Shown: in pieces, positions 1 through 5,007 of the stretch
How positions within the stretch are numbered: position 1 is the first letter of the stretch
Layout of the letters: every line of letters starts with the position of its first letter
Origin: ZLKRG08 sp963977625
GTDB lineage: Bacteria > Actinomycetota > Actinomycetes > Nanopelagicales > Nanopelagicaceae
Length of the DNA: 5,007 nucleotides
Assembly: GCA_963977625.1 (NCBI GenBank)
Contig: CAXBPX010000079.1
Coordinates: forward strand, 1-5,007
Direction of reading: 5' to 3'
Position numbers and translations under genes: made by a program
Notes under the pieces: generated by a model
What the model was told of the DNA's origin: nothing
The model's database searches: none
The model's input: the letters and a program-made list of their open reading frames with translations, nothing else

Positions 1-1190
1 TCTTCAAATGCATTAAAACCACGTAACAAAATTAAGTTAATACTAAATGTAACTAGTCCAACGCCAAGTGCCGACAACACATAACCCATGTACAAACCAT
101 CTTCATAAGGAATCCCAACGAAAATGGTGCTAGTCATCAAAGGCCCTAATAAAAAGAATGCCATTCCTGCCGGAACTGTAATTACACCAACCATCCGAAT
201 CGCACGTACTAATTCGTTTTTAACGCCTTCGCGATCTTTTTTAATTGCTAACTCTGAAATATGAGGTAATAACGCGGTAATTAATGAAATAGTCACAATG
301 CCGTATGGCAACATCATTACATAATAAGAATTTTGAAAAGGAGTAATTCCAACACCAGTAGTGATACCAGCTTTTGCACTACGTACTGCAGCGCTAGTTG
401 CAACACTTACCGTTACTAAATAACCAAGTTGTGAAATTAAAACATAAACTAAAGTCCACCCGGCTAACGAAAATGATTTTCCTAAGCCACCTAATCCAAA
501 CCGAATTTTTAAGTGAAAATTTGTCTTCTTAACTGCTGGAATAACTAACAGCGCTTGAACCACCACACCGGCAGTGGTGCCCCAACCTAAAATTGCGACT
601 TGGGTATCAGTGATGGTATCTGCCGTAAATTTCGGAACCATTGCAATGAAGTAGGTAAGTAGCGCGATACCCACCAAATTATTAGCAATTGGCGCCCACA
701 TCATTGGGGCAAATGAGCCGCGGGAGTTAGCTACTTGGCCAAGCATCGTGAATAAACCCAGAAAGAAGATCTGCGGCAGACAGATTCGCATCATGGTTAG
801 CGTTAAATCATAAATATGTTCAAAACCTGGCTGTGAAAATTCTGGTGCATAGATTTTCACTAAAGCAGGCGCAAAAATTACACCGACAATTACCAGCGCA
901 CCAAGTATCAAACTAATCGTAGTAACCAAACGCGACGCAAAATCCAAACCACCATCAGCTTCTGCTTTACTTTTCACTAACTGCGGCACAAAGATGGCAG
1001 TTAACGCGCCACCAACCATTAAGTTATAAATAATGTTAGGCATCGTATTTGCTACGTTAAAACTATCTGCCAGTAACGCAGTTCCTAAAACAGCTACTGT
1101 TAAAACGCTGCGAATAAATCCAGCAATACGCGAGAGCACGGTACCAACAGCCATTACGGTTGATTGGCGGAAGAGATCTTGATTCTTCAC
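1..1190 (-). CDS. murJ: Lipid II flippase MurJ (MviN family), 3' end cut off by window edge
   Basis: MurJ moves lipid-linked peptidoglycan precursor (lipid II) across the cytoplasmic membrane for cell-wall synthesis. The visible 396 residues are open throughout and very hydrophobic, with about ten membrane segments. The N-terminus carries the family signature: SRIAGFIR (20-27), then ADSF (41-44), then MPNIIYNLMVGGAL (50-63). A second typical actinobacterial block is GQVANSRGSFAPMMWAPIAN (151-170). By eye, R21, R27 and D42 align with E. coli MurJ R18, R24 and D39. The visible part ends in LLRGFNAFE (388-396), just before the family's usual D-T-x-T-P stretch. Full proteins are usually about 500-550 residues, so roughly the last quarter is missing, and any C-terminal kinase-like domain (as in mycobacteria) cannot be judged. 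The GTG start at 1190 is chosen over the in-frame ATG at 1154 because it overlaps the upstream stop (GTGA) and restores the family N-terminus (FRQSTVMAVGTVLSR). AGGG lies 7 bases before the GTG. It is the last visible gene of the Nudix-DUF6049-murJ operon. Confidence 0.95.
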   Translation of the reverse strand, partial: MKNQDLFRQSTVMAVGTVLSRIAGFIRSVLTVAVLGTALLADSFNVANTMPNIIYNLMVGGALTAIFVPQLVKSKAEADGGLDFASRLVTTISLILGALVIVGVIFAPALVKIYAPEFSQPGFEHIYDLTLTMMRICLPQIFFLGLFTMLGQVANSRGSFAPMMWAPIANNLVGIALLTYFIAMVPKFTADTITDTQVAILGWGTTAGVVVQALLVIPAVKKTNFHLKIRFGLGGLGKSFSLAGWTLVYVLISQLGYLVTVSVATSAAVRSAKAGITTGVGITPFQNSYYVMMLPYGIVTISLITALLPHISELAIKKDREGVKNELVRAIRMVGVITVPAGMAFFLLGPLMTSTIFVGIPYEDGLYMGYVLSALGVGLVTFSINLILLRGFNAFE

Positions 1191-2263
1191 TTCTCGGCCC
1201 TACTCTTTCTAACCCGTCTAACGCTCTGCGCAACTGCGGCCAGAATTAATAGCAATCCAGCACCGGTGGTAAAGCGTGAAACTGCAGGTGAAATAATTGT
1301 AGAAGATAATTCAATAATTCCTTTGGTGCCAATGACTTTACCTTTACCATTTTCAAATCTAGCAATCACGGTGGTGTCACCAGCCGCGATAGTTTTGATT
1401 GGCACACTTACTTGGATCTTGCTTTTAGCATTTAAAGTGATCTGTCGATACTGCGGGAAAGTTACGCGGTTATTTAGTGGTGTGAAATACAAATCTACTT
1501 TTACCGGAGAATTGAAATCATTTACCAAAGTTACCGGGATTTTTTCATTTGAAGTTGTGATTTGATAACGACCACTTACAATTCTTAATTTCTTAATTAC
1601 ATTACTTTGCCCAACGCGATAATCCTTTAATAGCTCATTTCTTTGCGCACCATCTAACTGTGGGCTAAATAATTGAGCTATTCGCGCTCGATCAGTTTCG
1701 ACCTCTTTTGGGTTTACGGCAGTCGAAATCAAACTAAATTCTTGGCGAGAATTATTAAAAAACTGGCGCAAATCATTATCAATTTTGGCCCGGCGCCAGG
1801 CGTAACCACTGCCCTTTTCACTTAGCACATTCTTAAGTAGCACTGCTTGCAGATGTTGCAGACCCACGATGTAATAAAAATTTAACTCTGTAGGTGCTAA
1901 AGAATTCAAATAAATTACATCTGGGTTTCCGTAAGCGGTTGCATAAATAGTATCGCCACGTGATTCTTTCTTAAGTTGAGTCAACCAATTTGTAGCAATC
2001 GTGGAATTTTTTGTAATTAAGTACTGCACATCTTCTAGCAAAGCTGCATCCATAATCCAGGTGCGCGGTCTTGCAACTGGTTGAAATATTAATTTGCCTA
2101 AATCACCCGTAGGTGCAAGAGATTTTTCAAAATCTTTATTGATTATTTCACCTACATAGTTGCGATTAGCAGGCGATGCGATCCAAATGCTGTTTCCGGC
2201 AGCTTGCGCAGGTGCGGGTGTGATAAAAGTTAAAATAAAAAGGAAAAATAAAATGCGCTTCAT
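1187..2263 (-). CDS. DUF6049 family protein, secreted and C-terminally membrane-anchored (function unknown)
   Basis: This 358-residue protein is of unknown function. Residues 1-21 form a signal peptide: KR, a hydrophobic core, then a likely cleavage after AQA. Residues 332-348 form a single membrane segment followed by a basic tail (RRVRKSR), so the bulk should lie outside the membrane with a short cytoplasmic end. The N-terminal part has RPRTWIMDAALLED (65-78) and YATAYGNPDVIYL (107-119), which I recognise from actinobacterial DUF6049 proteins. Residues 242-325 look like an Ig-like beta domain (IPVTLVNDFNSPVKVDLYF...). Family assignment rests on these motifs plus position between the Nudix gene and murJ, as Rv3909 is in M. 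tuberculosis. It is about half the length of the mycobacterial and Streptomyces proteins (roughly 700-800 residues). The ATG overlaps the Nudix stop (ATGA, 2263-2260) and the stop overlaps the murJ start (GTGA, 1190-1187). A role alongside MurJ in envelope assembly is inference from synteny only. Confidence 0.85.
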   Translation of the reverse strand: MKRILFFLFILTFITPAPAQAAGNSIWIASPANRNYVGEIINKDFEKSLAPTGDLGKLIFQPVARPRTWIMDAALLEDVQYLITKNSTIATNWLTQLKKESRGDTIYATAYGNPDVIYLNSLAPTELNFYYIVGLQHLQAVLLKNVLSEKGSGYAWRRAKIDNDLRQFFNNSRQEFSLISTAVNPKEVETDRARIAQLFSPQLDGAQRNELLKDYRVGQSNVIKKLRIVSGRYQITTSNEKIPVTLVNDFNSPVKVDLYFTPLNNRVTFPQYRQITLNAKSKIQVSVPIKTIAAGDTTVIARFENGKGKVIGTKGIIELSSTIISPAVSRFTTGAGLLLILAAVAQSVRRVRKSRAEK

Positions 2264-2820
2264 TTTAAATCACCGCTTCGGGCAATTAATTTCTTCTCAT
2301 CAGGATAAGCCAAACGAGTAACAATCTCTTCTAACGGAAACCAGCGCACCTCATCAACTTCTGATTCTTGCGGAGTAAGTTCGCCACTTACCTCTTTAAA
2401 TAAGAAATGGTGAACAGTTTTATGAATTCTTTTACCACTGGCCATAAACCAGAAATCAATCACACCTAATTCGCGAGAAATTTCTGAAGTAATCCCAGTC
2501 TCTTCGGCAACTTCGCGAATCGCGGCTGCTTCTGGAGTTTCACCTTCTTCTATATGTCCTTTAGGTAGCGACCAAAGTAAACGTTCGCGATTGGCATCTT
2601 TTTGATCATATCGACCAATTAACAAACCTTTTGTACCCGAAAAATCAATTACCAAACCGCCTGCGCTAACTTCATCAACTCGCTTTGCGTAGCGAATTTT
2701 TGGGTTGGCAGGAGTAGTCGATTTCTTTTTTCGATTACGCGAACGCTTTTTTCGGTGAGGCTTAGAGGCTGATGGAGTACTTAAACCAGCATCGCCGCCA
2801 GCACCAGGTGCCGGGGTCAT
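2260..2820 (-). CDS. Nudix hydrolase with lysine/arginine-rich N-terminal tail
   Basis: This is a 186-residue cytoplasmic Nudix-fold pyrophosphohydrolase, a family that cleaves nucleoside diphosphates linked to another group. The Nudix box is perfect at residues 88-110, matching G-x5-E-x7-R-E-U-x-E-E-x-G-U. The glutamates of REVAEE (102-107) are the expected magnesium ligands. The domain starts near residue 48 (VDEVSAGGLVIDF), with LWSLPKGH just before the box. Residues 1-19 are low-complexity (Gly/Ala/Pro/Ser) and 20-33 hold ten Lys/Arg in fourteen residues, suggesting a flexible polyanion-binding tail. Its place beside the CCA enzyme and DUF6049-murJ matches mutT4 (Rv3908) of M. tuberculosis, but the substrate cannot be read from sequence, so no symbol is given. 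It is the first gene of the minus-strand operon. The ATG at 2820 has no Shine-Dalgarno sequence at normal distance and a -10-like hexamer only six bases upstream, which suggests a leaderless mRNA. Confidence 0.93.
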   Translation of the reverse strand: MTPAPGAGGDAGLSTPSASKPHRKKRSRNRKKKSTTPANPKIRYAKRVDEVSAGGLVIDFSGTKGLLIGRYDQKDANRERLLWSLPKGHIEEGETPEAAAIREVAEETGITSEISRELGVIDFWFMASGKRIHKTVHHFLFKEVSGELTPQESEVDEVRWFPLEEIVTRLAYPDEKKLIARSGDLK

Positions 2821-2826
2821 GCGAGT

Positions 2827-2832
2827 ACCCTA
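2827..2832 (-). promoter_or_regulatory. Putative -10 element (TAGGGT) for the Nudix-DUF6049-murJ operon
   Basis: Read on the minus strand, TAGGGT fits the actinobacterial -10 pattern TAnnnT and ends six bases before the ATG at 2820. This places a transcription start at or next to the start codon, as in leaderless actinobacterial genes. No ribosome binding site is seen at usable distance; the nearest purine run (GGGGGAAAGG, 2843-2834) lies too far upstream. No clear -35 was found, and it would have to sit inside the CCA gene. It shares bases 2831-2832 with the opposing -10. Confidence 0.5.
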
Positions 2833-2836
2833 ACCT
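2831..2836 (+). promoter_or_regulatory. Putative -10 element (TAACCT) for the CCA tRNA nucleotidyltransferase gene
   Basis: TAACCT fits TAnnnT and ends seven bases before the ATG at 2844, the spacing expected if transcription starts at the A of the start codon. The intervening bases (TTTCCCCC) are all pyrimidines, so no Shine-Dalgarno sequence is possible there, which supports leaderless translation. An alternative hexamer, TACCCT (2826-2831), overlaps it. No convincing -35 is seen; it would lie within the start of the Nudix gene. Confidence 0.5.
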
Positions 2837-2843
2837 TTCCCCC

Positions 2844-4274
2844 ATGAGTAACGCATTAGATGCCGCAGGAGAATTAGCGATTCGTTCGCTAATTGAGCGC
2901 GCACCTCTTGCAAGTTCATTAGCAGCAGCCTTTAAAGAGGCCGGATTTAAATTGGCTTTGGTTGGCGGACCAGTGCGTGATGCAATTCTTGGTCGACTTG
3001 GTAATGATTTAGATTTCACCACAAATGCCAGACCAGAAGCTACCAAGAAAATTTTAAAATCTTGGGCGGAAGATGTTTGGGATATCGGAATTGAATTTGG
3101 AACTATTGCTGGCAAACGCGGCGATACTACGGTTGAAATTACCACTTACCGAAGTGACAAATATGATTTAGATTCGCGCAAACCAGAAGTGCAATTTGGT
3201 GAAACCATCCAAGGTGATTTGTCTAGAAGAGATTTCACCGTAAATGCGATGGCGCTAGAACTAACTGGCGACAAACCAGAATTTATCGATGCTTTTAACG
3301 GGCTGGCAGATTTAAGTGCCAAAATTTTGCGAACTCCGGTAACGCCAGAACAATCCTTTAGTGATGATCCACTTCGAATGATGCGTGCGGCGCGCTTTGC
3401 AGCTCAATTAAATTTTGAAGTCGCACCCGATGCACTTAAAGCTATGCAGGAAATGGCAGAGCGCATCAACATAATTTCGGCAGAGCGCATCCGTGATGAA
3501 TTTATTAAATTAGTAATGTCAAATAATCCACGCCAAGGAATTTCAATTTTAGTTACAACTGGTTTAGCCGCTTTAGTTTTACCTGAAATTCCAAAGTTGC
3601 AACTAGAAATTGACGAACATCATCACCACAAAGATGTTTACGAACACTCACTAACAGTTCTCGAACAAGCAGTGGCACTTGAAGAGCGTTTAGGCGGTAA
3701 GAATTTAGTGATTCGCTTAGCAGCGTTACTTCACGATATTGGAAAGCCAAAAACTAGAGCCTTAATTGCTGGTGGTGGAGTTTCATTTCATCACCATGAA
3801 GTAGTTGGTGCGCGATTAGCTAAAGAGCGTTTGAAAAAACTTCGGTTTTCCAACGAAGTTATTGATCAAGTAGAAACGTTGATTGCTTTACACCTGCGCT
3901 TTCACGGTTATGGTGACGGCGAATGGACCGACTCTGCAGTGCGTCGATATGTGCGTGATGCTGGGGAACTTTTGACCCATTTACATGTATTAACTCGCGC
4001 AGATTGCACTACCCGTAATCAAAAGAAAGCCGAACGTTTGGCGCGCACTTATGATGAATTAGAAGCGCGCATTGATCGATTAGCTGCTGCCGAAGAGTTA
4101 GCTGCAATCCGACCAGATTTAGATGGCGCGGAAGTTATGGAGTTACTAAATTTAAAACCATCGCGCGAAGTAGGTTTAGCTTTAGATTTTCTATTGGAAC
4201 TTAGATTAGAACATGGTCCTTTAGGTAAAGAACGCGCAACTACTGAATTACTTAATTGGTGGAAGTCGCGCTAA
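2844..4274 (+). CDS. cca: CCA tRNA nucleotidyltransferase (class II, with HD domain)
   Basis: The enzyme adds or repairs the 3'-terminal CCA of tRNAs from CTP and ATP without a nucleic acid template. The 476-residue product has the class II nucleotidyltransferase layout. Motif A is GGPVRD (41-46) with the metal-binding DLD (55-57). RRDFTVNAM (128-136) is the ribose/template-region motif, DDPLRMMRAARF (174-185) the base-recognition region, and ERIRDEF (214-220) the following conserved helix. A C-terminal HD phosphohydrolase-like domain follows, with H268, the HD pair H297-D298 in LLHDIGKPKT, HHH (316-318) and H350. The length fits actinobacterial homologues, annotated pcnA in M. tuberculosis (Rv3907c). 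An in-frame ATG at 2772 would add 24 residues but lies antisense inside the Nudix gene and lacks family similarity. The ATG at 2844 gives the expected N-terminus and sits just after a -10-like hexamer. The last 23 bases overlap the convergent MFS gene. Confidence 0.96.
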   Translation: MSNALDAAGELAIRSLIERAPLASSLAAAFKEAGFKLALVGGPVRDAILGRLGNDLDFTTNARPEATKKILKSWAEDVWDIGIEFGTIAGKRGDTTVEITTYRSDKYDLDSRKPEVQFGETIQGDLSRRDFTVNAMALELTGDKPEFIDAFNGLADLSAKILRTPVTPEQSFSDDPLRMMRAARFAAQLNFEVAPDALKAMQEMAERINIISAERIRDEFIKLVMSNNPRQGISILVTTGLAALVLPEIPKLQLEIDEHHHHKDVYEHSLTVLEQAVALEERLGGKNLVIRLAALLHDIGKPKTRALIAGGGVSFHHHEVVGARLAKERLKKLRFSNEVIDQVETLIALHLRFHGYGDGEWTDSAVRRYVRDAGELLTHLHVLTRADCTTRNQKKAERLARTYDELEARIDRLAAAEELAAIRPDLDGAEVMELLNLKPSREVGLALDFLLELRLEHGPLGKERATTELLNWWKSR

Positions 4275-5007
4275 ATTTACTTGGCCGCAGCAAAATGAAT
4301 GCGTTTAGTAAGTAAATAATTGAAATTGCAGCCGGCACCAAAAATGTTTTACCAGAATTAGGAATTAACAAAGCTGCCAACAAAGCGCAACCTACAATTG
4401 CAAAATTAACTGACATATCATTTAGCGCAAAAGTGCGACCGCGGTAATCATCAGTAATTTTTGATTGAATCAGTGCATCATTGGTGACTTTCATACTTTG
4501 ACCGCTTAGCGCCACAAAAAATGCAGCAGCATAAAGCAGTGTTTGGCTCTGCCAAATTCCAAGCAGGATTGGAGTAACTGCACTTGCCGCAGCCATCGCT
4601 CTAATCCAGTTATGTCTGCCAATTTTCGCTACGCCCGCCGGCGCAATTAGCGCACCAATTACTAATCCAGCACCGGCAAATGCAATGGCTCTACTTACAC
4701 CAGCAAGTCCTGCTTCGGTATCCATAGGATCGTTAAAAGTATTTCGCTCTAGCAATAGCCCCACAATGGTGAGCGCAGTTAGCCCACCTCTTTGAATTGA
4801 AGTGGCAATAATTCCGCGCGCAGCATCGCGGTGATTGCGTAAAAACTTAAGCGCCGCAATTAACTCTGCAAATCCATCAGCTTTCCCAGTTTCATGCGGC
4901 AGTGGACCCAGTTCGTTACGTTGAATTCTGGAAGTAAAGAAAGTTGCGCTTAAATAACCTAAAACTGCAATTAATAAAAGTATGCCATCAGAATGGTTGG
5001 CATTATT
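4252..5007 (-). CDS. MFS transporter, C-terminal part (5' end beyond window)
   Basis: The frame is open without a stop from the window edge at 5007 down to TAA at 4254-4252, giving the last 251 residues of a membrane transporter. An internal GTG at 4764 is not the start: residues upstream of it continue a membrane helix (IIATSIQRGGLTALTIVGLLLE, 66-87 of the visible part). Seven hydrophobic segments can be seen, near residues 8-24, 66-87, 101-124, 135-152, 156-172, 197-215 and 222-240. This fits helices 6-12 of a 12-helix Major Facilitator protein with a central loop at 25-64. GVAKIGRHNWIRAM (125-138) resembles the MFS loop signature between helices 8 and 9, and DDYRGRTFALND (186-197) resembles the D-x-x-R-G-R motif of EntS-like/drug-exporter MFS_3 proteins. 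The substrate cannot be inferred. The gene converges on the CCA gene and overlaps its 3' end by 23 bases. Calling the family MFS is fairly safe; the subfamily is tentative. Confidence 0.82.
   Translation of the reverse strand, partial: NNANHSDGILLLIAVLGYLSATFFTSRIQRNELGPLPHETGKADGFAELIAALKFLRNHRDAARGIIATSIQRGGLTALTIVGLLLERNTFNDPMDTEAGLAGVSRAIAFAGAGLVIGALIAPAGVAKIGRHNWIRAMAAASAVTPILLGIWQSQTLLYAAAFFVALSGQSMKVTNDALIQSKITDDYRGRTFALNDMSVNFAIVGCALLAALLIPNSGKTFLVPAAISIIYLLNAFILLRPSKFSATSTN

Noticed and set aside
1164..1565. Plus-strand open frame of 133 codons
   Set aside because: It lies antisense within the well-supported DUF6049 gene and the murJ start, and its product resembles no family I know.
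2772..2843. Upstream in-frame ATG for the CCA gene
   Set aside because: The extra 24 residues are encoded antisense to the Nudix 5' end and are unlike the family; the ATG at 2844 fits both homology and promoter spacing.
2762..3145. Minus-strand open frame of 127 codons across the Nudix and CCA starts
   Set aside because: It is antisense to the nucleotidyltransferase motifs of the CCA gene, overlaps the Nudix gene in another frame, and its product is low-complexity.
3553..3750. Minus-strand open frame of 65 codons
   Set aside because: It is entirely antisense to the HD-domain region of the CCA gene, with no independent start signals.
4275..4317. Inverted repeat ATTTACTT / AAGTAAAT after the CCA stop as a terminator
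   Set aside because: The stem is 8 bp with only one G-C pair, the loop is 27 bases, there is no T-run, and it lies within the MFS coding sequence.
4252..4764. GTG at 4764 as start of a short 170-residue MFS-like protein
   Set aside because: The same frame is open to the window edge at 5007 and encodes further membrane helices and an MFS central loop, so the gene starts outside the window.
1..5007. Mobile elements, CRISPR arrays, tRNA/rRNA genes, phage or defence genes
   Set aside because: I looked on both strands and saw no direct-repeat arrays, transposase motifs, tRNA-like cloverleafs or integrase motifs; the window is filled by five ordinary chromosomal genes.

Overview
The window looks like a piece of a low-GC, gene-dense actinobacterial chromosome. 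The gene order (CCA-adding enzyme, divergent from Nudix hydrolase - DUF6049 membrane protein - MurJ) is the conserved actinobacterial cluster that lies near the replication origin. In Mycobacterium tuberculosis it is Rv3907c (pcnA), Rv3908 (mutT4), Rv3909 and Rv3910 (murJ), upstream of sigM/trxB/trxA and the parAB region. The DNA is visibly AT-rich, with many TTA leucine and AAA lysine codons, and almost nothing is non-coding. My inference is a genome-streamlined aquatic actinobacterium such as the freshwater acI group (Nanopelagicales). The sequence alone does not prove the genus.

Layout: positions 1-1190 (minus) hold the first 396 residues of the lipid II flippase MurJ; its 3' end lies outside the window. 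Positions 1187-2263 (minus) hold a secreted, C-terminally membrane-anchored DUF6049 protein. Positions 2260-2820 (minus) hold a Nudix hydrolase with a perfect Nudix box. These three genes overlap by 4 bases at each junction (ATGA and GTGA), so they almost certainly form one translationally coupled operon read right to left. A 23-base gap (2821-2843) separates the operon from the divergent CCA tRNA nucleotidyltransferase gene (2844-4274, plus). The gap contains back-to-back, overlapping -10-like hexamers, and both genes appear to be leaderless. Positions 4252-5007 (minus) hold the C-terminal part of an MFS transporter, whose 3' end overlaps the 3' end of the CCA gene by 23 bases.

Functionally, the operon joins a nucleotide-metabolism enzyme to a cell-envelope pair (DUF6049 protein and MurJ), while the divergent gene matures tRNA 3' ends. 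No RNA gene, mobile element, CRISPR array, phage gene or convincing terminator was seen, and no stretch over 300 bases lacks a gene. I see no undescribed multi-gene system here. The points most worth a second look are the tiny bidirectional promoter, the short form of the uncharacterised DUF6049 protein, and the convergent coding overlap.
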